Positions 23,916-57,515 of a stretch of DNA of 64,000 nucleotides are shown in pieces. The notes below the pieces were generated by a model. That model was not told the origin of the DNA, ran no database searches, and saw nothing but the letters and a program-made list of their open reading frames with translations. Every line of letters begins with the position of its first letter. The first letter of the stretch is position 1. A program made the translations under genes and the position numbers. The stretch lies in NCBI GenBank assembly GCA_965112735.1, contig OZ218957.1, positions 248,001 to 312,000 of the forward strand. Reading direction: 5' to 3'. This stretch comes from Phaeosaccion multiseriatum. Its lineage: Eukaryota; Ochrophyta, other classes.

Positions 23916-24799
23916 CTACATGAGGGTGGGGAAGGGTGCGGGGGTCCCCTCGCGATAGTGGCGAGGCACCGCCCCGCCCCCAAGCGATACGGAGCGGAAC
24001 CGCCGCGCCCTCCCTGCAGGGGGGGGAGGGGGGAGGGGAAGGGCTGTTACGCCAGCACAAGTAGGCCCGGCAAGGAGAGTACAGAGGGTAGTAGACTACC
24101 CCGCCGCTTGCGCGCCCCTCCTCGCTCCATCTAACTGCTCCCACCTACCGGACCCCTCCACCACCTCTGCCCACTCTCCCCTCTCACCACTCCCGGCCCA
24201 CACACATCCACTGCCATCCCTCCACCACGCACCGCACCTGGCTGCTGGACAACGTGCTGGTCGAGGGAGACGAGCAGGGGGAGACCGGCCAAAACAAGCA
24301 CCACAGTTCCGATCCGCCTGTACAGGGAGCTAACGAAGAGGAGAGCCACTATCTGGCCAAAGGGCGGCGCTTCTGTTGCCTCCGGAGGTCACGGAGGTCG
24401 ACGAGCGACGTCGACAGTTCCTGCCTGCGCCCGCTGCCTCACACCAGCCAAGCGCGGCAACAAGCTCTGCCTCGGCCGACCCGGTGCCTCCGTTCTTCTT
24501 CTAGCGGTTCCCGCACTCTCGTAGCGCTACGGCAGAGTTTTCCTACCGGGATCACTTCTGGTGTTCCCGCCAGCCAGCCCACCCCGGTCGTGCTACTACC
24601 TAGGCCTAGCCTAGTTCGCTACCCTCGTTGTTACCGCCCTCTCTGCCCGGCTGTTGCTCCTGCTGCTGCCGCTGCTGCCTGTACAGCCATGACCACGGCC
24701 GAGCTCATGTCTTCTATGCCCTTGCTTGTTGCTTGCCCTCGCTCCATGCTCAACTCGCGCACAAAGTCGGTGAAGGCGTTCGCCCTCCGACCCAGCCAT
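23916..24799 (-). pseudogene. RNFT-type RING E3 gene, deletion pseudogene
   Basis: Homologous to the intact gene at 33681-35457 from the stop codon region to the start region. About 930 bases are missing at about 23975 (intact counterpart 33738-34670), removing the whole RING finger and most membrane helices; the junction has a C-rich microhomology. At the start, small changes put the upstream ATG out of frame with the conserved NAFTDFVR segment, and a 4-base insertion (CCAG) lies at the donor of exon 1. The remaining frame ends in stops. It is unlikely to make a functional ligase. Confidence 0.85.
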
Positions 24800-25217
24800 C
24801 CTCTCGCTACTTCATCAATCGTTTTGCTTGCTTTGTTGCAGCCAGAAGGCGGCGGGATTTGGCTTTGTAGGGTGCTGCGTCTCCTGGCTGCTGGTGCTTC
24901 TTCTTGTTCCCCTGGCTGCTGGTGCTCCTTTCTTACTGCGGGCGGTGGCGATGGTCTTTGACATGTCTTGATAACCGCAGCAGCCAGGAGGCTTGGGGGT
25001 TGAGAAGCGCCGCCAGCCTGGCTGTTTGTTTGTCGCACCAATGATTGTGTGGCTGATCTCTGAGATGATGATCGTTCCGTGTGGGGGTGGTCGATGCTGA
25101 CGAGCTTTTCGTGAAAGCAGCACCCACCCACATAGCTACACACACATCCAACACACATACACACATCCAACACACACATCCAACACGCATACACACATCC
25201 AACACACACGCAGGCAC

Positions 25218-25251
<34 letters not shown>

Positions 25252-25390
25252 GCACGCACACGCGCACACACACATACACACACACGCACACACACACACA
25301 CACGCACTCACTTATATATATATACATATCTGACTGACACACACACACATACACACGCACACACACACACACACATACACACACATACAC

Positions 25391-25442
<52 letters not shown>

Positions 25443-25724
25443 GCACGCGCACACACACACATACACACACATCTGACTGACACACAAAACACACAGAGAA
25501 CTTATTTTTGGTCCTTCTCAAAGCCTAGTCAGAAGAGTTTTTGAGAGGAGTGGCGCCAAAACTTGGGGTATTCGTTGCCATTGGGGTTCAATTTGACAGC
25601 AATTTTTAATTCAATTTTCTTTGTGTTGGAAAGCCGGGCCCGCCCGGCGCCCCGCAAAGCTTTAGAGCAAAAGTCCCCCACGCTCCAGCACGGAACAACC
25701 CATCCGCACAAGAGGTGGGGCGCT
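24800..25724. repeat. (CA)n-rich spacer between the two duplication blocks
   Basis: 24800-24960 is homologous to the region 5' of the intact RING gene (35458-35600). 25130-25490 is a long impure (CA)n array with ACACATCCA units and a TATATATATA run at 25313. 25500-25675 is unique sequence. From 25676 the promoter-edge homology of block 2 begins. No gene found. Confidence 0.75.
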
Positions 25725-28700
25725 ATGACGGCGTTCTCCTTTTCGGCAGCTCTGCTCCTGCTGCTTCTGGTGGCGCCATCGAAAGGTGGGTGTGTATTGT
25801 TGACTTGCGCCCAAGAACCCAAGGAAGGAAAACCTCTCCCCCTCATTCCCCTGCAAAACTAGTCTATACTTGACTCAAGGCGCGATGGTGAGCTGGGCCA
25901 CAGTTTCCAGTGATGGCTGGTGCTGAACTAATTGAAGCGAAAACGCACGGCCCGGCCGGGCCTCGCGGCCAACCTCGCGTATGTTCCGTGCTTTTGTTTC
26001 ATCCCCCCCCCCCCCCAGTCGTGGACGCTGGGGCTGAGATCGTGGCCGATATTCCCGAGCCAAACCTTCGCGAGGGATGCTCCCCGCGATGTGTGAACAC
26101 TGCTGATGAAGGGCAATACAGATGCGATATCGATGCATCTGGGAACCTGCTCTGCAACACCTTCGAGCTCTCAGGTAACCCCTTCCTCTCTCTCTTTACC
26201 CCCAATAATCCCCCCTTCTCCCCTCCTTAGTACTACGTTTAACTGATTCATGTGGGCAACCCTGCCTGGCTGCTCGCCTTGCCTGCTTTGTGCTCATAGG
26301 ACCGCACACGTGCCACTTTCACTACTATACCGCCGATGAAGTCGTCCAATGCATGGCAGAGAAACGTGAGTGACTTCCTCCCCTCATCCCCTCCTGCGGG
26401 TGGGCATCGTCAGACACGAAATCAGACTCTCCACCCTGCCTCCCTTGAGGAGCATTGCGTGGCTGTGTGACTGCCTGCTGCCACTTAGCTACATCCTCTG
26501 CCTCTCTGTGACCGTCTATCATCTCTTCCTCCCCCTCGCTCTGTCTGTCGCTCCCTCCCTCTCCCTCTCCCTCCCTCTCCCTCTCCCCCTACCTCTTCCA
26601 CCCCCCCTGCGTGCCTCTCTCTCTCCCTGTCATCTGAGCAGGAAGCTCTGTGGGCAGCGACGCCCCCTACACCCTCATCGTTATGGGCTCCTCGGTTCTC
26701 ATGGGCAGCATTTTCACAGTCGCGCCGTGGGTGAGTGCGTGGGGCGGTTGGCCTTTTCTTCATGCCCAGCCAGAGAGGAGAAGAGCTCAAAGGGAGAACC
26801 GTACACGGGTGCTCTCCCTCCCTTCTTCCCTCCCTGTCCTCGCTCCCTCCCTGCCAAGGGAAGTCGACGGGAGGCGAACAGCACACGCACCCACCATCTG
26901 GTGCGCTTTATCCCTGACCTGCTGACTGACCGGTCCCTACCTCCCTCCCTACCTCCCTCCCTCCCTCTCTCCCTGTTGTCCCTCTTAGCTCGTCAATGAG
27001 ATCGACACTGACTTCGACTACCAGCCCTGGATGTTCGACCCACTCCCCCCACAGCCGAGCGCCAACCCAATGGACAACTGTGCCCAGATGGTCCTTGACG
27101 AGCAGCTCAGCCTCGTGGCAAAGAAGGCCGACGTGAACGAATCTCCCGAATGCGTGCAGGTGGGTTGCGTGAAGGAGTTTAGTGCATTCATGCTTCCCTC
27201 CCTCCTTACCTCCCGGGCCTCGACTCCCACGTGCGCTGGCGGTGAATCGCCGTGAAGGCTTCACCGTCTCTCCCTCCCTCCCTATATCCCCGTTGAACTC
27301 CCTTCTCTTTCACTTTCTCACCCCCCGCGCCAACCCCTACACTCCACAGGTGTACGAGCACAGCATGGCAGGGGACACCGCGGAATCGGGGGAGGCTTCC
27401 TTCCTCGGCGACGCCAGCATCGTGTGGGCCTCTGCGCCATCCCCTGACAAGATGCAGCAGCAACTTGACCTGCTCACAGAGGCAGGACGGGACCAGGACC
27501 ACGGGCATATGGTTCTGTACCTCGGGCTGTGGTACATCATCTGCCTGCAGGGGGGGGAGTGGGCCTGCAACCTCATGCCCGAGGGGGAGGACCTGAGGGA
27601 TTTGAGGGACGAGTCGCTTGCCGATCAAGTGTCCTTCTATGAGGGCAAGTACACTGCTTTGGTGCAGCGCATCCTCAGCGACTTCCCCAACTACGAACTG
27701 ACCATGACGGGGCTACGGCGGTACTCGGCCATCACCAGGGCCTACGATGACACCGTCAGCCAAGTAAGTCACTGAGTCAATGGACACACTCCATGAGACA
27801 AGTGACTGACTGACTGACTTACTGACTGACCCTCCCCTCTCCCCCCCGCCTCACTGTCCACCCCTCCGCTCCCCCGCCCTTCGCCCCGTGCACCTCCCTT
27901 CGTTCCCTCCCTCCTTGCCTGCCCCCTCAGCTTGCCGCGAGCAGCGGCGCCAATTTCCTCAACTTGCATGGAACCGCGCTGGGCAGGCCGAATCAGCCCG
28001 ATGACATCAGCAATCATCCCCCCCACGTGGTGAACCATTCCTTATTCCAACGCTACATGGCTCCCATCTGTGAGGGCACCAGCGTGGGGGAGGCGCAGGA
28101 GTGCGAGGAGGAGGTGAGTCAGTCAGCTGGTCGGTCAGTCAGACAGGCGGTCGGTCAGTCAGGTAGACAGTCAGTCGGTCAGTCAGTCAGGCCGTCCCGT
28201 TTGTCTTGTGGTCACCCGCCGCGCCCTTCCCATTCACGTGATGTATGTACCGCTCTTCCTCACCTCCCGCCCCCCCTCCTTCCTACGCACATTCCTGCGC
28301 ACTCTCTCCGTTGCTCTGGCCAGATGGTGGGTTCCCCCGGCTGCCAAACCGAGACGTACGACAACCCTGACGACAATTGGTTCGAGCAGTACAGCCGCGG
28401 TTGCGATATCAAGACCTTTACGTCGCCCCTCGGCAGCACGCTCCCCCCCGTCGTCGACGTGTCGGCGTGCCCCCTCAACACGCCCAATCTGTTCCTCAAC
28501 CCCAACTTGGACGGGAGCTTAGAGCCCTGGACGAGCTTCGCTCTGCTCTCTGGTGTGCTGGACGGCTCCATTACCCACGTTACGGAGGCCGGCGATGGAG
28601 GCGCTCGCTTCACCATTAACACCGCCGGGACTGCCGACTGGCACATGCAGTTCTTTCAAGTGATGCCTCCTGAGGACCTCACGTTGGGCGAGACCATGAC

Positions 28701-31700
28701 GGTGAGCTTCGAAGTGACGGCCGAAGAGGGGGAGGAGGGAAGTACCCGGGCGGTCTTCCCGTACATTCAGCAGGCTGGGGCCCCGTGGATGGCATTCGCG
28801 TCGGTGCCTTGTGAAGTAAGCCCCTCGGGCCCGACCACATGCAGCGTCACTGCAACTCTGACGGACGTTACAGTGCCTGTCAAGTTCGGTATCCAGGGGG
28901 GAGCGTCTGACGTCGACTTTACGGTGCACGGAGCTTCGCTGTGTCGCATGGATGACACCGTCGGATCCCCTGCACCTACGCCTGCGCCTACACCTGTGGA
29001 GACTGACCCTCCTGACACCGTCGGATCCCCTGCACCTACGCCTGCGCCTACACCTGTGGAGACTGACCCTCCTGACACCGTCGGATCCCCTGCACCTACG
29101 CCTGCGCCTACACCTGTGGAGACTGACCCTCCTGACACCGTCGGATCCCCTGCACCTACGCCTGCGCCTACACCTGTGGAGACGGACCCTCCTGACACCG
29201 TCGGATCCCCTGCACCTACGCCTGCGCCTACACCTGTGGAGACGGACCCTCCTGACACCGTCGGATCCCCTGCACCTACGCCTGCAGCCTTCGACCCCTC
29301 CTGCCCCCTCAACACGCCCAATCTGTTCCTCAACCCCAACTTGGACGTGAGCTTGGTGCCCTGGACGAGCTTCGCTCTGCTCTCTGCGGGTGTGCTGGAC
29401 GGCTCCATTACCCACGTTACGGAGGCCGGCGATGGAGGCGCTCGCTTCACCATTAACACCGCCGGGACTGCCGACTGGCACATGCAGCTCTTTCAAGTGC
29501 TGCCTCCTGAGGACCTCACGTTGGGCGATACCATGACGGTGAGCTTCGAAGTGACGGCCGAAGAGGGGGAGGAGGGAAGCACCCGGGCGGTCTTCCCGTA
29601 CATTCAGCAGCTCGAGGCCCCGTTCAGGCCGTTTGTGTCGGGGCCTTGTGAAGTAAGCCCCTCGGGCCCGACCACATGCAGCGCCACTGCAATTCTGACG
29701 GACGTTACAGTGCCTGTCAAGTTCGGCATCCAGGGAGGAGCGTCTGACGTCGATTTCACGGTGCACGGAGCTTCGCTGTGTCGCATGGATGACACCGTCG
29801 GATCCCCTGCACCTACGCCTGCGCCTACACCTGTGGAGACGGACCCTCCTGACACCATCGGATCCCTTGCACCTACGCCTGCGCCTACACCTGTAGAGAC
29901 TGACCCTCCTGACACCGCAGGATCCCCTGCACCTACGCCTGCGCCTACACCTGTGGAGACGGACCCTCCTGACACCGTCGGATCCCCTGCACCTACGCCT
30001 GCGCCTACACCTGTGGAGACGGACCCTCCTGACACCGTCGGATCCCCTGCACCTACGCCTGCGCCTACACCTGTGGAGACGGACCCTCCTGACACCGTCG
30101 GATCCCCTGCACCTACGCCTGCGCCTACACCTGTGGAGACGGACCCTCCTGACACCGTCGGATCCCCTGCACCTACGCCTGCGCCTACACCTGTGGAGAC
30201 TGACCCTCCTGACACCGTCGGATCCCCTGCACCTACGCCTGCGCCTACACCTGTGGAGACGGACCCTCCTGACACCGTCGGATCCCCTGCACCTACGCCT
30301 GCAGCCTTCGACCCCTCCTGCCCCCTCAACACGCCCAATCTGTTCCTCAACCCCAACTTGGACGAGAGCTTGGTGCCCTGGACGAGCTTCGCTCTGCTCT
30401 CTGCGGGTGTGCTGGACGGCTCCATTACCCACGTTACGGAGGACGGCGATGGAGGCGCTCGCTTCACCATCACCACCGCCGGGACTGCCGACTGGCACAT
30501 GCAGCTCTTTCAAGTGCTGCCTCCTGAGGACCTCACGTTGGGCGAGACCATGACGGTGAGCTTCGAAGTGACGGCCGAAGAGGGGGAGGAGGGAAGCACT
30601 CGGGCGGTCTTCCCGTACATTCAGCAGCTCGAGGCCCCGTTCAGGCCGTTTGTGTCGGGGCCTTGTGAAGTAAGCCCCTCGGGCCCGACCATATGCAGCG
30701 CCACTGCAATTCTGACGGACGTTACAGTGCCTGTCAAGTTCGGCATCCAGGGAGGAGCGTCTGACGTCGATTTCACGGTGCACGGAGCTTCGCTGTGTCG
30801 CATGGATGACACCGTCGGATCCCCTGCACCTACGCCTGCGCCTACACCTGTGGAGACGGACCCTCCTGACACCATCGGATCCCTTGCACCTACGCCTGCG
30901 CCTACACCTGTAGAGACTGACCCTCCTGACACCGCAGGATCCCCTGCACCTACGCCTGCGCCTACACCTGTGGAGACGGACCCTCCTGACACCGTCGGAT
31001 CCCCTGCACCTACGCCTGCGCCTACACCTGTGGAGACTGACCCTCCTGACACCGTCGGATCCCCTGCACCTACGCCTGCGCCTACACCTGTGGAGACGGA
31101 CCCTCCTGATACCGTCGGATCCCCTGCACCTACGCCTGCGCCTACACCTGTGGAGACTGACCCTCCTGACACCGTCGGATCCCCTGCACCTACGCCTGCG
31201 CCTACACCTGTGGAGACTGACCCTCCTGACACCGCCGGATCCCCTGCACCTACGCCTGCAGCCTTCGACCCCTCCTGCCCCCTCAACACGCCCAATCTGT
31301 TCCTCAACCCCAACTTGGACGAGAGCTTGGTGCCCTGGACGAGCTTCGCTCTGCTCTCTGCGGGTGTGCTGGACGGCTCCATTACCCACGTTACGGAGGA
31401 CGGCGATGGAGGCGCTCGCTTCACCATTAACACCGCCGGGACTGCCGACTGGCACATGCAGCTCTTTCAAGTGCTGCCTCCTGAGGACCTCACGTTGGGC
31501 GATACCATGACGGTGAGCTTCGAAGTGACGGCCGAAGAGGGGGAGGAGGGAAGCACTCGGGCGGTCTTCCCGTACATTCAGCAGCTCGAGGCCCCGTTCA
31601 GGCCGTTTGTGTCGGGGCCTTGTGAAGTAAGCCCCTCGGGCCCGACCATATGCAGCGCCACTGCAATTCTGACGGACGTTACAGTGCCTGTCAAGTTCGG

Positions 31701-33372
31701 CATCCAGGGAGGAGCGTCTGACGTCGATTTCACGGTGCACGGAGCTTCGCTGTGTCGCATGGATGACACCGTCGGATCCCCTGCACCTACGCCTGCGCCT
31801 ACACCTGTGGAGACGGACCCTCCTGACACCGTCGGATCCCCTGCACCTACGCCTGCGCCTACACCTGTGGAGACTGACCCTCCTGACACCGTCGGATCCC
31901 CTGCACCTACGCCTGCGCCAACACCTGTGGAGACTGACCCTCCTGACACCGTCGGATCCCCTGCACCTACGCCTGCGCCTACACCTGTAGAGACTGACCC
32001 TCCTGACACCGTCGGATCCCCTGCACCTACGCCTGCGCCAACACCTGTGGAGACTGACCCTCCTGACACCGTCGGATCCCCTGCACCTACGCCTGCGCCA
32101 ACACCTGTGGAGACTGACCCTCCTGACACCGTCGGATCCCCTGCACCTACGCCTGCGCCTACACCTGTAGAGACTGACCCTCCTGACACCGTCGGATCCC
32201 CTGCGCCTACGCCTGCGCCTACACCTGTGGAGACGGACCCTCCTGACACCGTCGGATCCCCTGCACCTACGCCTGCGCCTACACCTGTGGAGACGGACCC
32301 TCCTGACACCGTCGGATCCCCTGCACCTACGCCTGCGCCTACACCTGTGGAGACGGACCCTCCTGACACCGTCGGATCCCCTGCACCTACGCCTGCAGCC
32401 TTCAACCCCTCCTGCCCCCTCAACACGCCCAATCTGTTCCTCAACCCCAACTTGGACGAGAGCTTGGTGCCCTGGACGAGCTTCGCTCTACCCTCGGGTG
32501 TGCTGGACGGCTCCATTTCCCACGTTACGGAGGAAGGCGATGGAGGCGCTCGCTTCACCATTAACACCGCCGGGACTGCCGACTGGCACATGCAGCTCTA
32601 TCAAGTGCTGCCTCCTGAGGACCTCACGTTGGGCGAGACCATGACGGTGAGCTTCGAAGTGACGGCCGAAGAGGGGGAGGAGGGAGCGGTCTACCCGTAC
32701 ATTCAGCAGGCCGCCTTCCCGTGGATGGCATTCGCGATGGGGCCTTGTTGGGTAAGCCCCTCGGGCCCGACCACATGCACCGCCATTGCAACTCTGACGG
32801 ACGTTACAGTGCCTGTCAAGTTCGGCATCCAGGGGGGAGCGTCTGACGTCGACTTTACGGTGCACGGAGCTTCGCTGTGTCGCATGGATGACACCGTCGG
32901 ATCCCCTGTGAACGTCCTGTTCGTGAATCCGGACTTCACAGATGGCCCTCTGAACAATTGGGTTCCGTTTGTGTACATAGGCTCTGCCCCCGGTGTGGAG
33001 GGCGCGTGGACTTTCAGCGACGACGGCGTTGAACTCAACATTCTCGCCGTGGCGGAGGGCCCGACAGAGAGCTGGCACGCGCAGATGCACCAGGACTTTT
33101 ACCTCAGCGGCGTCGGAGTGGGTACATACAGGGTTGCTTTTGAGGTGTCGGCGCCGGACGGGGACTTCCCCATCGACGTGTACGCACAGCAGTCGCAGGG
33201 TCCCTACAGGGTCTTCGGTAGCAACAAGTGCATGGCTAAGCAGGAGCGAGCGTGGTGCGTTGCAGAGGCGGAGGTGGATGACGTGTCGGGCTTGATCAAG
33301 TTCGGTGCACAGGGTGGTGACAACGTCGGTAAGGTGGTGCTACACAGAGCGGCGCTTTCCAAGATAGCCTGA
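25725..33372 (+). CDS. Secreted PC-esterase/SGNH-like protein with a six-module CBM-like array, copy 2
   Basis: Eight exons: 25725-25785, 26019-26174, 26300-26365, 26642-26730, 26989-27159, 27350-27763, 27931-28113, 28324-33372, giving 2,062 residues. Signal peptide 1-20; N-terminal domain to about 380 with MGSSVLMGS and DDISNHPPHVVNH boxes as in copy 1. Exon 8 encodes five copies of the first CBM-like domain (nt about 28469-28950, 29303-29787, 30314-30807, 31271-31764, 32411-32889) and one of the second (32905-33360). The first five are separated by Pro/Thr linkers made of 20-residue units beginning DTVGSPAPTPAPTPVETDPP: 5, 8, 7 and 10 units. Such linkers are typical of secreted carbohydrate-active proteins. 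Many CBM copies suggest multivalent binding to a wall glycan; ligand unknown. Intron 7 (210 bases) has no stop in frame and could be retained. Confidence 0.8.
28951..32402 (+). repeat. 60-bp coding minisatellite in four linker arrays nested in an about 1-kb higher-order repeat
   Basis: Each 60-base unit carries GGATCCCCTGCACCTACGCC and encodes one 20-residue linker unit. Arrays at about 28951-29290 (5 units), 29788-30302 (8), 30808-31262 (7) and 31765-32402 (10) alternate with about 485-base CBM-coding segments that are almost identical to each other. Confidence 0.95.
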
Positions 33373-33576
33373 GACGGAAATTTTGTACTGGATGGTCATC
33401 CCCTAAGGTGGTAACATTTTCGTGGTACACGGGCATAGCCAAGAGGAGATGCTGAGGGACGTCGCTGTTAGCGCTCCTGAGGAGTGACTCGATTCGCCCC
33501 ATGTCTCGGCCTCGGCCACAGCTTTGTCAAAGTGCCAACCACAATTTTGATTTAGTAATATTAGTAAAGCGTGTAC

Positions 33577-33582
33577 AATAAA
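33577..33582 (+). promoter_or_regulatory. Polyadenylation signal AATAAA of the CBM array gene
   Basis: AATAAA 205 bases after the stop of the copy 2 gene. In block 1 the matching place reads ATAATATG-type sequence and the canonical signal is missing on the + strand. Confidence 0.5.
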
Positions 33583-33680
33583 CGGAGAAGATGGCCTGTG
33601 TACATTGCGGAGGCGTGATTTATCCGCTCCAAATACCTTACAAGTCTCCGTGGACTGCCATCCTACCCATCCTGCCTATC

Positions 33681-35457
33681 CTACATGAGGGTGGGGAAGG
33701 GTGCGGTGGTCCCCTCGCGATAGTGGCGAGGCACCGCCTCCCCCCAGGCATCCTCTCCGACGGTCTGGCGGCAGATGGGGCAGCACGTGCCCTGCCGATA
33801 GAGCCATTCGCCGATGCAGTCTCGGCAGAACAGGTGGCCACAGTCCAGCCGCGCCGTCGCTCGGGCCCGAGCACTGAGGGCCTCGTGACAAATGCTGCAG
33901 TCGGGGTCAGCAGCGCCCGCCACCTCCTGAGGGGTGGCCAATCGACCGCGGTGTCCTGACACCAGCCCCCCGCTACAGCAGCCCCACCCTGCGAGAGCAA
34001 CCCCCTTGCCGAGGCGACACACCTGTCCCCCCTTCAGCGCCATGTAGACAAGCAGCAGCGAGTAGTCTAGCCACAATGCCTCGCCCTTCAAGGGGTCGGG
34101 CTTGGAGTCGTGGGTGAGCAGGTAGGCCCCCCACAGCGGCACAGGCAGCAGCGAGCGGTAGAGGGTAGACGCCATCTCCAGCAGGGCAAGGGTGCGGAGT
34201 TTCACCACTGGTGACCCCGGGGGGGCTCCCCTTCCTCCAGCCCTCCTCTCCCCTCCCTCTCCTCGCAGCCACGTTGCCCTCGTCTCTCCTCGCAGCCAGG
34301 CCAGCGAGGGCAGAGAGGATGGCAAGAGTCCTGACACCAGCAGCGCCTTGGCGGCCACCACTAAACACCTCGCCAGCAGGTCGGTGAAGTAAACGGACCG
34401 CGCCACGTCGAGGAAGGCAGCAGAGGGCAAGGGGAAGCTCCTCGAAACCGGCAGTAGCGCCAGCCTGCGCCACAAGCCCGTCAAAGGCCGTACTTGCAAG
34501 CCTTGCAAACTGTTGCTGTTGTTGCTGCTGCTGCCCATGAGCCATGCCAAGACGGTGCCGGTGTCGCTGTCGCTGCCGCCGCTGCTGTCATTGGGGCCAG
34601 AGGAGAGGAGCATGTATGTGCAGACGCAGGCGTACAGGGCACAGAGCCCGAGGTGGAGCAACCCCTGTCCCAAGCGATACCGAGCGGAGCCGCCGCGCCC
34701 TCCCTGCAGGGAGGGGAGGGGGGAGGGGAAGGGCTGTTACGCCAGCACAAATAGGCCCAGCAAGGAGAGTACAGAGGGTAGTAGACTACCCCGCCGCTTG
34801 CGTGCCCCTCCTCGCTCCATCTAACTGCTCCCACCTACCGGACCCCTCCACCATCTCTGCCCACTCTCCCCTCTCACTCCCGGCCCACACACATCCACTG
34901 CCATCCCTCCACCACCGCACCTGCTGGACCACGTGCTGGTCGAGGGAGACAAGTAGGGGGAGACCGGCCAAAACGAGCACCACAGTTCCGATCCGCCTGT
35001 ACAGAAAGCGAACGAAGAGGAGAGCCACCATCTGTCCAATGGGACCCATGTTGTCACGCTCTTGCGCGACCCTAACCCCCCCCCCCCCTTGCTGCAGCGC
35101 CTGCTCTTCTTGGCGGTGCCGCTGCTGCCTCCGGAGGTCACGGAGCTCGACGAGCGACGTCGCGAGTTCCTGCTCCCGCTGCCTCACAAGCGCGGCAAGC
35201 TCTGCCTCGAGCCGGTGCCTCCGTTCTTCTTCCAGCGGTTCCCGTACCGCTACGGCGGAGTTTTCCTGCTGGGCATCACTTCTGTTCCCGCCACCCCCGT
35301 CGTTGACACCCGTGCTCCCTTGGTCATTGCCGCCCTCCCTGCCCGGCTGTTGCTCCTGCTGCTGCCGCTGCTGCCTGTACATCACCACGAGCTCATCTCT
35401 TTTGTACCCTTGCCCTCCATGCTTGCGCACAAAATCGGTGAAGGCGTTCCGGCCCAT
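33681..35457 (-). CDS. RNFT1/2-type multi-pass membrane RING-finger E3 ubiquitin ligase
   Basis: Exons 34921-35457 and 33681-34703 (donor CAGCAG|GTGCGG, acceptor CCTGCAG|GGAGGG, phase 0) give 519 residues. Residues 1-60 are polar and Gln-rich; about 70-125 form a coiled coil (Glu/Arg/Gln). Several hydrophobic helices follow, including FLYRRIGTVVLVLAGLPLLV, YFTDLLARCLVVAAKALLV and TLYRSLLPVPLWGAYLL, whose order and motifs match RNFT1/RNFT2. The C-terminus is a C3HC4 RING (about 448-491): CSIC, DCGHLFCRDC, CPIC. RNFT proteins are known ER-membrane E3 ligases in ER-associated degradation; the same role is inferred. Convergent with the CBM array gene, 308 bases between stop codons. The paralogue at 23916-24799 is broken. 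Confidence 0.9.
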
Positions 35458-35689
35458 CCTCTCTATACTACATCAATCGTTTTCCTTTTTGCCGAAGGCG
35501 GGCTTTGGCTTTGGGTGCTGCGTCTCCTCTGCTTTTTCCTACCCTGCCTGGGTCTTCTTCCTACCTGTGTTCTTCCTGCGGTGGCGGTGGTCTTTGACAG
35601 GGGTCTTTATGAGCGGGAGGGGAAGAAACACGTTGAGGAGGTTGAGGTTCCGGGAGGAAAAAAAAAATCAATTGACTTCAGAAAACTGA

Positions 35690-35754
<65 letters not shown>

Positions 35755-36012
35755 GCCATATAATCCAGCGACTGATCGAAGATCTCATCGATCTCGTCTT
35801 CGAACAAAACACGAAGCAGAAACTTTATTCAATCTTGTTATAGAGTTCGCTCCGAAGCCCCCCCAGGCTTCTATCACCTCCCTCCCCCGGCCCCTCCCAC
35901 CCGCGTCTCAGGCAGGGCAGGCTCAAGCCTCACCCCCTCGCTCCCCGTCCTTGTGGCTGGGGCCTCAGCCTCAGCCTCAGCCTCAGCCTCAGCCTCAGCC
36001 TCAGCCTCAGCC
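35458..36012. other. Intergenic region between RING and EML genes
   Basis: 35458-35600 is the 5' region of the RING gene, homologous to block 1. A (GT)n run lies at 35693-35751. An AATAAA on the - strand (35829-35824) is well placed as poly(A) signal of the EML gene. A (CAGCCT)n hexanucleotide repeat (35965-36018) overlaps the EML stop codon. Confidence 0.6.
35824..35829 (-). promoter_or_regulatory. Polyadenylation signal AATAAA of the EML gene
   Basis: Read on the - strand, AATAAA about 185 bases after the EML stop codon. No other candidate is closer. Confidence 0.5.

Positions 36013-57515
<21,503 letters not shown>

Larger units (their letters stand above)
19349..24960 (+). repeat. Segmental duplication, block 1
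   Basis: Matches block 2 (25676-35600) in the same order: promoter edge, all eight exons and seven introns of the secreted CBM gene, 3' UTR, then the RING gene. Exon lengths 2-7 are identical between blocks (156, 66, 89, 171, 414, 183). Block 1 lacks the CBM array expansion and about 930 bases of the RING gene. Confidence 0.9.
25676..35600 (+). repeat. Segmental duplication, block 2
   Basis: Second copy of the two-gene block. It ends beside a (GT)n run at 35693-35751, mirroring the (CA)n that bounds block 1. It is longer than block 1 because of four extra CBM modules with linkers and the retained RING gene body. Confidence 0.9.

Noticed and set aside
24254-24961. 235-residue + strand open frame over the RING pseudogene
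   Set aside because: Antisense of a pseudogene with no domain; the matching frame in the intact copy (34544-35689) is likewise antisense.
24631-25492. CVCVC and THTHT open frames near 25300
   Set aside because: Translations of (CA)n/(GT)n; no gene context.
28519-31740. 1,073-residue antisense open frame over the CBM array
   Set aside because: Arises because the repeated sense codons lack stops on the other strand. The sense frame has domain structure, signal peptide and splice support; the antisense one has RRCRGSDGV repeats only.
28951-32402. CRISPR-like regularly spaced repeats
   Set aside because: Units are contiguous, without spacers, coding, and in a eukaryotic gene.
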